Of a stretch of 64,000 nt of DNA, positions 8,912 through 17,507 are shown one piece after another. Below the pieces are notes generated by a model, which was given only the letters and a program-made list of their open reading frames with translations, had not been told where the DNA came from and made no database searches. The DNA comes from Mycolicibacterium nivoides (GTDB lineage: Bacteria > Actinomycetota > Actinomycetes > Mycobacteriales > Mycobacteriaceae), in NCBI RefSeq assembly GCF_003855255.1, contig NZ_CP034072.1:3510298-3574297 (forward strand), in the 5' to 3' direction. A program made the translations under genes and the position numbers. How positions within the stretch are numbered: the first letter of the stretch is position 1; the number at the start of each line of letters is the position of its first letter.

Positions 8912-9634
8912 ATGATCATCGATGCCGACGACCTCGATCCCACGTCGAGCTACAAGCTTCTCATCGGCAGCATCCTGCCCCGCGCGATCGCCTGGGTCAG
9001 CACCAAGTCGACCGAAAACGTGGGCAATATCGCGCCGGTCTCGTTCTTCACCGTCGTCGGCCGGATGCCACCGATCCTGTCCATCTCTCTTCAGCCGCGC
9101 TCTGACGGCGTCACGCTCAAGGACACCTTCGTCAACATCCGTGACACCGGGGAGTTCGTGGTCAACGTCGCCACGATCGCCCAGGCCGACGCCGTACACC
9201 GGTCCGCTTTCGAATTCGACTCCGGTGTTGACGAATTCGAAGCCCTGGGGCTGACCAAGGCGCCATCGGAAACCATCTCGGCGCCTCGCATCGCGGAGTC
9301 ACCGATCTCGTTCGAATGCGTGGTGGACCGCATCATCCCGATGCCGCCGCTGCCCGACCACGTGGTGTGGGGCCGGGTGAAGCGCATCCACGTACGCGAC
9401 GACCTGTACCTGTCGCGCGGGCGCATCGACGTCGGCGCACTCAACGCATTCGGCCGCCTGGCGGGCGAGTACACGATGGTCGACAACATCTTCACCACCC
9501 CGCTGCCAGAGGGACTTGCCGAGACACTGGCCGTACAGCGCGCGGAGCGGTTGGACGGCAAGGCAACTGACTACTCCCCCATCGACACCGCCGCGTGGTC
9601 ACCGTCCGGCGCGACGAAGGCGGCGGCGAAATGA
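8912..9634 (+). CDS. Flavin reductase-like (split-barrel FMN-binding) protein
   Basis: A 240-residue protein of the flavin reductase/DIM6-NTAB split-barrel family. The N-terminal SYKLLIGSILPRAIAWVST, then APVSFFTVVGRMPPILSIS and the strand DTGEFVVNV are the family landmarks. Members bind FMN or FAD and either supply reduced flavin to a monooxygenase or act on their own. No monooxygenase is present in the operon, so a direct redox role or an unlinked partner is possible. It starts 13 nt after the MBL gene, and its stop overlaps the next ATG by 4 nt. Confidence 0.88.
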   Translation: MIIDADDLDPTSSYKLLIGSILPRAIAWVSTKSTENVGNIAPVSFFTVVGRMPPILSISLQPRSDGVTLKDTFVNIRDTGEFVVNVATIAQADAVHRSAFEFDSGVDEFEALGLTKAPSETISAPRIAESPISFECVVDRIIPMPPLPDHVVWGRVKRIHVRDDLYLSRGRIDVGALNAFGRLAGEYTMVDNIFTTPLPEGLAETLAVQRAERLDGKATDYSPIDTAAWSPSGATKAAAK

Positions 9635-10761
9635 TCACCTTGCTCCTCATCCATGGTTTCCTCGACGACATCAACGTCTGGGACGACCTGGTTTCCGAAC
9701 TACCCGACGACGCACGCGTCATCCGTTGTCAGCTGCCCGGCTTCGGCACCCGGGCCGACGAGCCATCCCCGGATCTGGCCTTGCAAGCGCTGGCCGCCGA
9801 GGCCGGCCAACTGCTCGACGAAGTCGACTCAGATGTCATCGTCGTCGGCCAGAGCCTGGGCACTCAGGTCGCCGAACTGGTCGCCGCCGGTCACGCCGGC
9901 AAGGTCACTGGGCTGGTGTTGCTCACCCCGGTCCCGTTGGGCGGCACCCGACTCCCCGAAGACGCCCTGGGCCCGTTCCGGGCGTTGGGCGGCGATCCCG
10001 GTGCGCAGCGCGCTGCGCGGTCCACCCTTTCCCCGGCCCTGACCGACGCGCAGCTCGATCGACTGACCCGCACCGGAGCGTGGGCACGCCCCGACGTGGT
10101 GAGCCGCTATGTGGACGTCTGGAACAACGGCGTGGCGGATGCGCCATCGACCAGCGATTTCACCGGGCCCGTACTGGTGATCCGGGGCGGCGCGGACTCC
10201 TTCGTCACCGACCAACTGGTCTCAACGATCACGCCGCGCTTCCCGCAGGCCCGTGAACGGGTGATCGAACGCGGCGGGCACTGGGTTCACGTCGAGTTCG
10301 CCGCCGAGGTCGCTTCCGCCATCGTGGCGTTCGCCGACGAAATCGCCGGTCGTGCGACTTCCGCAGGCTGGCGCCGCGCATTCGCCGAGCAGTCGCGGGC
10401 CGGCTTCGCCGAGGCCTTCGCCGACGGCGTGGTGCTCGACGCCACGACCCTCATCGAACCCGTCGTCGGCCGGGATGCGGTCGCCACCGTACTCGGTGTC
10501 GCCAGCTCGATATACGAGGCGCTGGAGTTCACCGCCGAGACCACCGATGGATCGACCAGCTACGTCCAATGGCGGGCAACGGCTTTCGGCGGCATGGCGA
10601 TCCGGGGCATCACGATCCTGGACCGCGATGCCGAGGGACGCATCGTCTCCGCAGCCATCCACCACCGACCGCTTGGCGTCGTACTGCGGTTCTCCGCCGA
10701 GATCCGTGACCGCCTCGCTGGAGTCATCCCGTCAACGCATTTCCTCCAGGAGACACGATGA
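9631..10761 (+). CDS. Alpha/beta hydrolase fused to a SnoaL/NTF2-like domain
   Basis: A 376-residue two-domain protein. Residues 1-235 form an alpha/beta hydrolase with HGF oxyanion loop, GQSLGT elbow (Ser75), Asp189 (GGADSF) and His217 (GGHWVH). Residues about 245-360 (RAFAEQSRAGFAEAFADGVVLDAT through ITILDRDAEGRIVSAAIHHRP) match the SnoaL-like NTF2 cone fold usually encoded as a separate small protein. The fusion suggests that hydrolysis is coupled to an isomerase, dehydratase or binding step on the same substrate. The ATG overlaps the flavin reductase-like stop and its own stop overlaps the second MBL gene, so translation is coupled on both sides. Confidence 0.85.
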   Translation: MITLLLIHGFLDDINVWDDLVSELPDDARVIRCQLPGFGTRADEPSPDLALQALAAEAGQLLDEVDSDVIVVGQSLGTQVAELVAAGHAGKVTGLVLLTPVPLGGTRLPEDALGPFRALGGDPGAQRAARSTLSPALTDAQLDRLTRTGAWARPDVVSRYVDVWNNGVADAPSTSDFTGPVLVIRGGADSFVTDQLVSTITPRFPQARERVIERGGHWVHVEFAAEVASAIVAFADEIAGRATSAGWRRAFAEQSRAGFAEAFADGVVLDATTLIEPVVGRDAVATVLGVASSIYEALEFTAETTDGSTSYVQWRATAFGGMAIRGITILDRDAEGRIVSAAIHHRPLGVVLRFSAEIRDRLAGVIPSTHFLQETR

Positions 10762-11609
10762 GCGCGTTGGCACACCAGGTGTTCGTCACCGGTCAGATCC
10801 CCCAGTCCGGCCGCGGGCCACTCCCCGACGGCAGTCCGCGGATGTGGTCGCCGATCTCGTCGACGCTGATCACGGGTTCGGCCGACGCGGTGCTCGTCGA
10901 TCCGCCGCTCACCCTCACGCAGGCAGCCGAAGTCGGTGACTGGATCGAAGCGTCCGGCCGACGACTGACCGGGATCTACCTCACGCACGGACACGGCGAC
11001 CACTGGTTCGGCGCGATCCCGCTGCTGCAGCGGTTCGGCGATGCGGTGGTCTACGCCACGGCGGGTACCAGGCAGCACATGGCAGCCCAGAATTCACCCG
11101 AGTTCCGGGCCGGCTTCTGGGACAAGGTGTTTCCCGGGGAGCTGCCGACCGGAGATGTCGACGTCTGCATCGTCGACGAAGCCGGGTTCGGACTCGAGGG
11201 TGAGCGCCTGCTGCCGGTCGAGGTCGGTCACACCGACACCGATGCCACCACCATGCTGCACGTGCCGAGCACCGGACTTCTTGTCGCCGGCGATGTGGTC
11301 TACAACGGTGTTCACCTTTACCTGACCGAGTCGGGCGGGGTGGCAGGACTCGATGAGTGGCTCGCGGCCCTGGACATCGCCGAGGCTCTGCGGCCCACCA
11401 CGGTGATAGCCGGGCACAAGAATCCCGACGCGCCAGACGGTCTCTCTCAGATCGACGCCACCCGCCGCTATCTGACCGATGCACGCAAGCTGCTCGAATC
11501 ATCCACCGGCGCAGAACAGTTCTACACCGACATGCTGACCCGGCACCCCGACCGGATCAATCCGGGCGCGCTGTGGGGTGCGGCGACTACCCTGTTCTCA
11601 CCGAAGTGA
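10758..11609 (+). CDS. MBL-fold metallo-hydrolase (copy 2)
   Basis: A 283-residue paralogue of the first MBL enzyme of this operon. HGHGDH again falls at residues 77-82, followed by EVGHTDTDATT, VAGDVVYNGVH and VIAGHKN, so all metal ligands are kept. Differences are concentrated between residues 95 and 150, around the likely substrate loop, which suggests two related but distinct substrates rather than redundancy. The ATG overlaps the preceding stop by 4 nt. Confidence 0.9.
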   Translation: MSALAHQVFVTGQIPQSGRGPLPDGSPRMWSPISSTLITGSADAVLVDPPLTLTQAAEVGDWIEASGRRLTGIYLTHGHGDHWFGAIPLLQRFGDAVVYATAGTRQHMAAQNSPEFRAGFWDKVFPGELPTGDVDVCIVDEAGFGLEGERLLPVEVGHTDTDATTMLHVPSTGLLVAGDVVYNGVHLYLTESGGVAGLDEWLAALDIAEALRPTTVIAGHKNPDAPDGLSQIDATRRYLTDARKLLESSTGAEQFYTDMLTRHPDRINPGALWGAATTLFSPK

Positions 11610-11620
11610 CGAGGCCCGAG

Positions 11621-12340
11621 ATGACCGATCTGCTTGCCGACGTGCTGGACGCCCACGGTGGACTGACCCGGTGGAATGAGTTCTCCCGGGTCGAGGCAAC
11701 GATCGTCACAGCAGGCAAACTCTGGGCGCTCAAAGGTCAACCGCAGGACGACACTCCGCGCCGAATGACCGTCGCCCTCCGCCAGCAGTGGGCATCGGTG
11801 CAGCCGTTCGGTGCGCCCGACCAGAAAACCGACTTCACACCCGATCGCGTCGCGATCGAGAAGTTGGACGGCCGCGTGGTCGCCGAGTTGGGCAGCCCGC
11901 GGGACTCGTTCGGCGGCCACGCACTCGAGACCCCGTGGACTCCGTTGCAGCGCGCATACTTCAACGGCTATGCGCTGTGGAACTATCTGACCGCGCCGTT
12001 CCTGATGTCATTGCCGGGCTTCGCGGTCCACGAGATCGACCCGGTCACCGACTGCGGCGAGACGTGGCGGAGCCTGCAGGTGCACTACCCGTCGTACATC
12101 GCCAGTCATAGTCGAGTGGAGGAGTTCTACTTCGACGCCGACCACCTGATCCGGCGTCACGACTACCGGGTGGATGTGGCCGGCGGATTCGCCACCAAGC
12201 ACTACACCGACGACCTCGTCGAATTCGACGGCATCAAGGTTCCGACGAAACGCCGTGCATACCGCTGCGATGCGAACGGCCAGATCCTGCCGGACGAACT
12301 CATGGTGGCCATCGATCTGACCAACATCGGGTTCGCCTGA
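11621..12340 (+). CDS. Unknown protein, last gene of the hydrolase operon
   Basis: A 239-residue soluble protein without signal peptide or membrane segment. I do not recognise a named family. It opens with LLADVLDAHGGLTRWNEFSRVEATI and ends with repeated beta-strand patterns (HYTDDLVEFDGIKVPTKRRAY, DELMVAIDLTNIGF). That layout is reminiscent of lipid-carrier beta-sheet folds of the LolA/LppX type, but this is a weak structural guess. A decayed relative lies beside the XRE gene. The start is 11 nt after the MBL copy 2 stop; the stop is 3 nt from the convergent thiolase. Confidence 0.75.
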   Translation: MTDLLADVLDAHGGLTRWNEFSRVEATIVTAGKLWALKGQPQDDTPRRMTVALRQQWASVQPFGAPDQKTDFTPDRVAIEKLDGRVVAELGSPRDSFGGHALETPWTPLQRAYFNGYALWNYLTAPFLMSLPGFAVHEIDPVTDCGETWRSLQVHYPSYIASHSRVEEFYFDADHLIRRHDYRVDVAGGFATKHYTDDLVEFDGIKVPTKRRAYRCDANGQILPDELMVAIDLTNIGFA

Positions 12341-12343
12341 GCG

Positions 12344-13582
12344 TCAGCTCGCCTCGGGATTCTCCAGAACGACGGCCACACCCTGGCCGGAGCCGACGCA
12401 CACGCCGACGACGCCATAGCGGGCGTTGCGCTCGCGCAGCTCGGTGGCGAGCGTGAGTACGTACCGCGTGCCCGTAGCACCGAACGGGTGACCGATCGCC
12501 ACGGCGCCCCCATTGGGCGTGAGCTTCTCGTCCGGCACGGTGAACCCGCCGAGCTGGTTGGGCAGTTCACGCAGCACGCCGAGTGCCTGCGCACTGAACG
12601 CCTCGTGCACCTCCCACACGTCAATCTGCTCGGGCTGCAGCCCCGCCCGCTTGATGGCCAGCGGTATGGCCCAGGCCGGGGCGATGCCCATCACCAGCGG
12701 GTCGATGCCGTACACGGCCGACGACACCACCCGTGCCAGCGGACGGACCCCCAGTTCGGCCGCGCGCTCGCCGGACGCCAGCAGCACAGCGCTGGCGCCG
12801 TCGGTCAGCGGAGTCGAGTTGGCCGCGGTCATCTGCTTGGTTCCCGGTTGCGGCGGCAGCTTGGCCAGTTGCTCGGCGGTGGTGTCGTCGCGGATGAACT
12901 CGTCGTGCTCGAACGTCCGTCCCGGTGCCTTCTTCGTCGCAGCGATCTCGACCGGCAGGATCTCCTTGGCCAGCCGGCCGGAGTCCCGTGTTGCCTTGGC
13001 GTGCTGCTGGCTGCGCAGCGCGAAGGCGTCGATCTCCTCACGGGTCAGGCCGTAGCGGTCGGCCACGTTCTGCGCCGTCTCGATCATCCCGATGTAGGCA
13101 TTGCGGGCCAGCAGCGCCGGGTTGGGCGGACCGCCGGCACCCGCCCACATGGTGTCGAGCAGGATCACCGGACCGCGGGGCGAGAACGGTGCGTCGCCCT
13201 TCATGTAGGCCCAGCCCGAGCGCGACATCGACTCGACGCCGCAGGCGATCCCGACGCCCAGGTCGCCGGCCCGGATCGCGTGCGCCACATTGATCGTGGC
13301 GCTCAGCGACGAGGCACAGAACCTGTTGATGGTCGCCCCGGCGACGCTGTCCGGGAAGCCCGCTGCCAGGGCGGCCCACCGGCCGACATCACCCATGCCC
13401 TCGTGGGCAGGGTTGACGCAGCCGGCGACGATGTCCTCGATCTGGTCCATCGGTACGCCGACGCGCTCGCACGCGCCCTTCATGATCATCCCGAGAAGAT
13501 CGTCGGCGCGGATGTGCGACAGCGAGCTGCCGTACCGGGCGAACGGTGTGCGAACACCGCCGAGCACAAATGCATCAGTCAT
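12344..13582 (-). CDS. Acetyl-CoA acetyltransferase / thiolase
   Basis: A 412-residue thiolase-superfamily enzyme. The acyl-accepting Cys89 lies in NRFCASSL; the catalytic His is in VHEAFSAQ, and the second Cys in GVCVGSGQG. GHPFGATG is the family glycine loop. It cleaves 3-ketoacyl-CoA with CoA or runs the reverse condensation. It is separate from the fadA-fadB pair elsewhere in the window, so it probably serves a dedicated catabolic route, perhaps the one encoded by the convergent hydrolase operon; that link is inference from position only. Confidence 0.93.
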   Translation of the reverse strand: MTDAFVLGGVRTPFARYGSSLSHIRADDLLGMIMKGACERVGVPMDQIEDIVAGCVNPAHEGMGDVGRWAALAAGFPDSVAGATINRFCASSLSATINVAHAIRAGDLGVGIACGVESMSRSGWAYMKGDAPFSPRGPVILLDTMWAGAGGPPNPALLARNAYIGMIETAQNVADRYGLTREEIDAFALRSQQHAKATRDSGRLAKEILPVEIAATKKAPGRTFEHDEFIRDDTTAEQLAKLPPQPGTKQMTAANSTPLTDGASAVLLASGERAAELGVRPLARVVSSAVYGIDPLVMGIAPAWAIPLAIKRAGLQPEQIDVWEVHEAFSAQALGVLRELPNQLGGFTVPDEKLTPNGGAVAIGHPFGATGTRYVLTLATELRERNARYGVVGVCVGSGQGVAVVLENPEAS

Positions 13583-13716
13583 GAGCGGCTCCCAGGGTCA
13601 CCCGGAGCGTAACCCGCACAGAGGACATCGGGCCAGAAACGGCTGGGAGGTAACGCCTCACAGCTACAAGCCATTCGGTCGTGGCAGGCCAGACCTGGCC
13701 CGCACACCATGGACGG

Positions 13717-14946
13717 ATGCGCAATCACCCCTGGATGCATGTCGCACGCACCGCCGCGATTCTGGCTGCAGCGATGGGGATCGGACGCTTCGTGTACACC
13801 CCGATCCTGCCGTTGATGACCGCGCACGCCGGACTCAGCACGTCGGCCGCGGGCCACCTGGCCACCGCCAACTATGTGGGGTATCTGGTGGGTGCGGTAG
13901 CCGGCGCATGCTCACCGCGGCTTGCCCGTTCAATCGCCGCATGTCGGGTGTCGATCGTCGTGCTGGTAGCCAGCCTGGCGGCGATGGCGTTGACCGACAA
14001 CGTCTTCAGCTGGATGGTGCTCCGCCTGACCGCAGGGGTGGCCAGCGCCCTGGTGTTCGTCATCGCCATCAACACCGTCTTGGAACACCTTCACGATCAC
14101 CCGCCGCATCTGCCCGGCTGGGCGTTCGGCGGTGTCGGTATCGGCATCGCCTTGTCGGCCGCACTGGTGTTCGGTCTGCCTGCGCAGACCGGGTGGAGGG
14201 CAGCGTGGTGGCTGGCCGCCGGACTCGCCGCTGCGCTTGGCGCCGCCGCCTGGTCGCTACGCCCGGTTCCACGTGCAGAGGGTGTCAAAATCACTGGTGG
14301 CCAAGGAAATGCCGCGCATCGCCCGTTCGCCTGGTTGTTCGGCAGCTACACCCTCGAGGGCATCGGGTACATCATCGCAGGCACCTTCCTGGTGGCCGCC
14401 ATCGCGCAGCACTCGCCGGGCCGGCTGGGCACCGGGGCGTGGCTCGTGGTCGGACTGGCGGCGATTCCCTCCGCCGCATTGTGGGCACGGCTGAGCTCCC
14501 GCTACTCCCACCCCGTGCTGCTTGCCACCGCACTGCTGTTGCAGGCCGGTGGCATCGGCCTGGCTTGCACCGGAAACGGCCTTGCGGCGCTGATCGGTGC
14601 CGTCCTGTTCGGCGGCACATTCATCGGGATCAGCACGCTGGCACTGGCCGCCGGCCGGCTGCTGCAGTTTCCGGGAGCCGTCGCGCTGCTGACCGCCGGC
14701 TACTCCGTCGGCCAGATCATCGGACCAGTTGCGGTGTCCCCGTTTGTGCACAACGGGTTTCGGGCCGCGTTGGCGGCCGGGGCGATCGTGGTGCTACTCG
14801 CTGCCTTCGCCGCGATCTCGATACGGGTCGTCAGCGGGCAACCACGCTCCGGTGTCACGGATTCCGAGTTCCCCGACACCGCGGGTGAAGGCGTCGATCA
14901 CGGCGCGCACGGCCGGACTGTCCTCATCGCGGCGCCAGACCAGTGA
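13717..14946 (+). CDS. YbfB/YjiJ-type MFS transporter
   Basis: A 409-residue multi-pass membrane protein of the YbfB/YjiJ major facilitator group. It begins RTAAILAAAMGIGRFVYTPILPLM, the family's first helix, and contains about twelve hydrophobic segments. Substrate and direction are unknown. The last 40 residues after the final helix are hydrophilic, and the gene runs 153 bp into the convergent LysR gene, which suggests that its original stop was lost or that the tail is dispensable. Start chosen at MRNHPWMHVART; an upstream in-frame GTG would add twelve residues. Confidence 0.85.
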   Translation: MRNHPWMHVARTAAILAAAMGIGRFVYTPILPLMTAHAGLSTSAAGHLATANYVGYLVGAVAGACSPRLARSIAACRVSIVVLVASLAAMALTDNVFSWMVLRLTAGVASALVFVIAINTVLEHLHDHPPHLPGWAFGGVGIGIALSAALVFGLPAQTGWRAAWWLAAGLAAALGAAAWSLRPVPRAEGVKITGGQGNAAHRPFAWLFGSYTLEGIGYIIAGTFLVAAIAQHSPGRLGTGAWLVVGLAAIPSAALWARLSSRYSHPVLLATALLLQAGGIGLACTGNGLAALIGAVLFGGTFIGISTLALAAGRLLQFPGAVALLTAGYSVGQIIGPVAVSPFVHNGFRAALAAGAIVVLLAAFAAISIRVVSGQPRSGVTDSEFPDTAGEGVDHGAHGRTVLIAAPDQ

Positions 14947-15726
14947 CCAGGTCCACAGTGGTACGGGTGCCAGCACCGGCCTCCGGACCAGGTCCTTGGG
15001 CAGCGTTGCGTCCTGTCCCTTGGGGTTGTTGAGCACCGGCCGCCGCAGTTCCCGGACGTGCTCGAAGAAGGTCGGCCCCGTCACGCCGCCGTCGTCGGTG
15101 CGCATGACACGCGCCCCCGTGTCGGCCGCGAACTGCTCGCCGTACCGGTTCCACGAGGACCAACTGGCGGCGTCAGTATCCACCAGCACCAGCACATCGG
15201 CGGCTTTCACGGGCGTATCGTCCGGCCCCACGGACAGGGCGTACAACCGGTCGACGCCCATCAGGCGGGCGTCGAGACCCAATGCGTGCAGGTCGGAGGT
15301 CTGCACCCAGCAGATCGCGAGGTCCAGGCTGCCGTCGGCGACGCGGGCCGCCTGGGTGTGCGACGGCATCACCCAAGTGTCCACCCGCAGCTGCGCCAAT
15401 CCGGCCACCCGCTCCGCCAGATCACCCGGACACCAGTTCACGTAGCCGACGCGCACCGGCTCCGTCGTCGCCATCCCCGTTGCGCTCCTGCGTAATTCGT
15501 CGGCCTGCTGAATCAGTGCCCGCGCGCCGGGCAACAGCGCGGTACCGGCCGCGGTGAGTGCCACAGAGCGCCGATCACGGTCGAACAGCTGCACCTTGAG
15601 GTCGCGTTCCAGCGCCTTGATCTGCTGGGACAGCGATGGGCCGGCGATCCGCAATCGCTCGGCCGCGCGCCCGAAGTTCAGCTCTTCGGCGACGGTCACG
15701 AAGTACCGCAGCTGGCGCAGTTCCAC
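14794..15726 (-). CDS. LysR-family transcriptional regulator
   Basis: A 310-residue LTTR. The N-terminal winged helix-turn-helix is standard (MELRQLRYFVTVAEELNFG then AAERLRIAGPSLSQQIKALERDL, residues 1-60), followed by the two-lobed effector domain. It is divergent from the SDR gene across a 116-bp gap, the usual arrangement for an LTTR and its target. Its 3' end overlaps the MFS gene on the opposite strand. The inducer is unknown. Confidence 0.92.
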   Translation of the reverse strand: MELRQLRYFVTVAEELNFGRAAERLRIAGPSLSQQIKALERDLKVQLFDRDRRSVALTAAGTALLPGARALIQQADELRRSATGMATTEPVRVGYVNWCPGDLAERVAGLAQLRVDTWVMPSHTQAARVADGSLDLAICWVQTSDLHALGLDARLMGVDRLYALSVGPDDTPVKAADVLVLVDTDAASWSSWNRYGEQFAADTGARVMRTDDGGVTGPTFFEHVRELRRPVLNNPKGQDATLPKDLVRRPVLAPVPLWTWSLVWRRDEDSPAVRAVIDAFTRGVGELGIRDTGAWLPADDPYRDRGEGSE

Positions 15727-15800
15727 CGAACGAGCGTATTAGGCGGAACCTCTCAGCAACGAGCTATCCCGTCACATCAGCCGGACATCACCGCGACCAG

Positions 15801-15822
15801 GGATGCGTTGAGGTGTGCATCC
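15801..15822. promoter_or_regulatory. Dyad in LysR-SDR intergenic region
   Basis: GGATGC and GCATCC are perfect 6-bp arms with a 10-bp spacer, ending 20 nt before the SDR start codon. It may be a LysR site or a 5' leader hairpin. Confidence 0.4.
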
Positions 15823-15842
15823 AACGAGAAAGGACCACCCCC

Positions 15843-16556
15843 ATGAGCACCACACCACACGTCGCGGTCATCACCGGCGCCTCCCAGGGAATCGGCGAGG
15901 CCCTGGTGACGGGCTACCGCAAGCTGGGCTACGCCGTCGTCGCCAACTCCCGAAACATCGGTGAGAGCGACGATCCGATGGTGCTGCCCGTGCCCGGCGA
16001 CATCGGGCAGCCCGGCGTGGGCAAGCAGCTGATCGACGTCGCCGTCGAGCGCTTCGGTCGCATCGACACCATCGTCAACAACGCAGGCATCTTCATCGCC
16101 AAGCCCTTCACCGAGTACACCGACGAGGACTACGACGCCGTCACCGGAGTCAACCAGCGCGGCTTCTTCGAACTGACCCGCGCCGGGATCGCCGCGATCG
16201 AATCGCACGGCGAAGGCGGACACGTCGTCACCATCTCCACGAGCCTCGTCGACCACGCCAACTCCCAGGTCCCCTCGGTGCTGGCGTCCCTGACCAAGGG
16301 CGGGCTGAACGCCGCAACCAAGGCCCTGGCCATCGAGTACGCGTCGCGAGGTATCCGTGCCAACGCCGTCGCGCTGGGCACCATCCGCACCCCGATGCAC
16401 TCGCCCGAGACCCACGAGTTCCTGTCGGCGCTGCATCCGGTCGGACACATGGGCGACATCGACGATGTGGTCGACGCGGTGCTGTACTTGGAACGGGCCG
16501 GATTCGTCACCGGCGAGATCCTGCACGTCGATGGAGGTCAAAGTGCCGGGCACTGA
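15843..16556 (+). CDS. Atypical SDR-family oxidoreductase lacking the catalytic Tyr
   Basis: A 237-residue short-chain dehydrogenase/reductase fold. The nucleotide-binding TGASQGIG (residues 11-18) and NNAG motifs are present, and the C-terminus has the usual GEILHVDGGQSAG. The canonical YxxxK is changed: the lysine of LASLTKGG is kept, but the position four residues before it is Ala, not Tyr. Proton relay must differ, or the protein may have another activity. AAAGGA lies about nine nt before the ATG. The gene is divergent from LysR, and its end overlaps the NTF2-like gene. Confidence 0.88.
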   Translation: MSTTPHVAVITGASQGIGEALVTGYRKLGYAVVANSRNIGESDDPMVLPVPGDIGQPGVGKQLIDVAVERFGRIDTIVNNAGIFIAKPFTEYTDEDYDAVTGVNQRGFFELTRAGIAAIESHGEGGHVVTISTSLVDHANSQVPSVLASLTKGGLNAATKALAIEYASRGIRANAVALGTIRTPMHSPETHEFLSALHPVGHMGDIDDVVDAVLYLERAGFVTGEILHVDGGQSAGH

Positions 16557-16917
16557 GGAGAACACAGCGGCGATACTCCGAGATGTCCTTGACGAGTGGC
16601 GGGCCAGCATCGCCGCCCACGACCCCCAGCGGGTGTCCTCGGTGTTCACCGAGGACGCGATCTTCCAGGGGTTACGTCCCTACAGCGTCGGCCGGCCGGG
16701 GGTGTTCGACTACTACGAGTCGCAGCCCGTCGGTCTGACCGTCGACTACCGGATCCACGAAACCCGCAGGCCCGCCGACAACGTCGTGCTCGGCTACCTG
16801 CGCGCAGACTTCACGCGGCCCGACGGCACGGTGATCCCGCTGAACCTCAGCGTCCTGGTCACCCGCGACGACGATTGGCGTATCGCCCACTATCAGGTGT
16901 CAGCCGTAACCAACTGA
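16543..16917 (+). CDS. SnoaL/SgcJ-like NTF2-fold protein
   Basis: A 124-residue cone-fold protein: WRASIAAHDPQRVSSVFTEDAIFQGLRP at the start, then LNLSVLVTRDDDWRIAHYQVS at the end, as in SgcJ/EcaC and SnoaL-like proteins. These bind small hydrophobic ligands or act as isomerases. The GTG start is chosen because GGAGG sits 5 nt upstream inside the end of the SDR gene; an in-frame ATG twelve nt earlier would leave no ribosome site. It overlaps the SDR gene by 14 nt and is co-transcribed with it. Confidence 0.82.
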   Translation: MPGTEENTAAILRDVLDEWRASIAAHDPQRVSSVFTEDAIFQGLRPYSVGRPGVFDYYESQPVGLTVDYRIHETRRPADNVVLGYLRADFTRPDGTVIPLNLSVLVTRDDDWRIAHYQVSAVTN

Positions 16918-16940
16918 GGACAACTCCCACCACCGCCGAG

Positions 16941-16978
16941 GGCCCCGCCCGGGCATCAACACGATGCCCGAGCGGGCC
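16941..16978 (+). terminator. Hairpin terminator after SDR/NTF2 operon
   Basis: A GC-rich hairpin with arms of about 16 bp (GGGCATC/GATGCCC at the apex, one bulge) and a 5-nt loop. It has no T-run, as is common for mycobacterial terminators. Confidence 0.65.
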
Positions 16979-16983
16979 GGAGA

Positions 16984-17370
16984 TTAAATCACCCGGAGTG
17001 AATCTCCGTCGTAGCCGAATCGGGACCGCAGCTGGACGAGCAGACGCTCCGCCTCGGCGATCCTCGCGTGCAGGCGGACGAGTGCTTCCGGCATGGGCGC
17101 CTCGGTCACCCGGCTGCGTTCCCGGACGCGTCTCCACCGCAGCTCGGTGGCCGCGAGAAGGTCCCGCAGCTCGGCGATTTCGCCGACCAGAATATCCTCG
17201 AACAGCCGCGATTGGGCGATGTCGGCGCTGTGCACGGGCCGGGAACAGTCGATCGCGGCGGCCGCACGAGAAACCATGCGCGGCAGGGGGTTGAGCACCG
17301 CGGCCACATCGGCCCCGACTGTCGGGGCAGAGATGTTTCCACTCCCGAATTCCCGTGATATCAGCGTCAC
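16984..17370 (-). CDS. Hypothetical protein
   Basis: A 128-residue protein of unknown function with a GTG start. The C-terminal half (LFEDILVGEIAELRDLLAATELRWRRVRERSR to RLHARIAEAERLLVQLRSRFG) is strongly helical with heptad-like spacing, so a coiled coil is likely. The N-terminal 50 residues show no pattern. No signal peptide or membrane segment. No recognised family; the gene model is uncertain, although no competing gene occupies the interval. Confidence 0.45.
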   Translation of the reverse strand: MTLISREFGSGNISAPTVGADVAAVLNPLPRMVSRAAAAIDCSRPVHSADIAQSRLFEDILVGEIAELRDLLAATELRWRRVRERSRVTEAPMPEALVRLHARIAEAERLLVQLRSRFGYDGDSLRVI

Positions 17371-17507
17371 GTGGGGATCATGGAGCAGCCACCCGACTCA
17401 CAGCGACAACACAGACGTAACCCAAGATGCCACCTCTGGTCATCTACCGGTCATCGGATGTACGTTTGACGGCCTTTGCGCGCGGACGGCGTCCGCGTTC
17501 GGCACGC

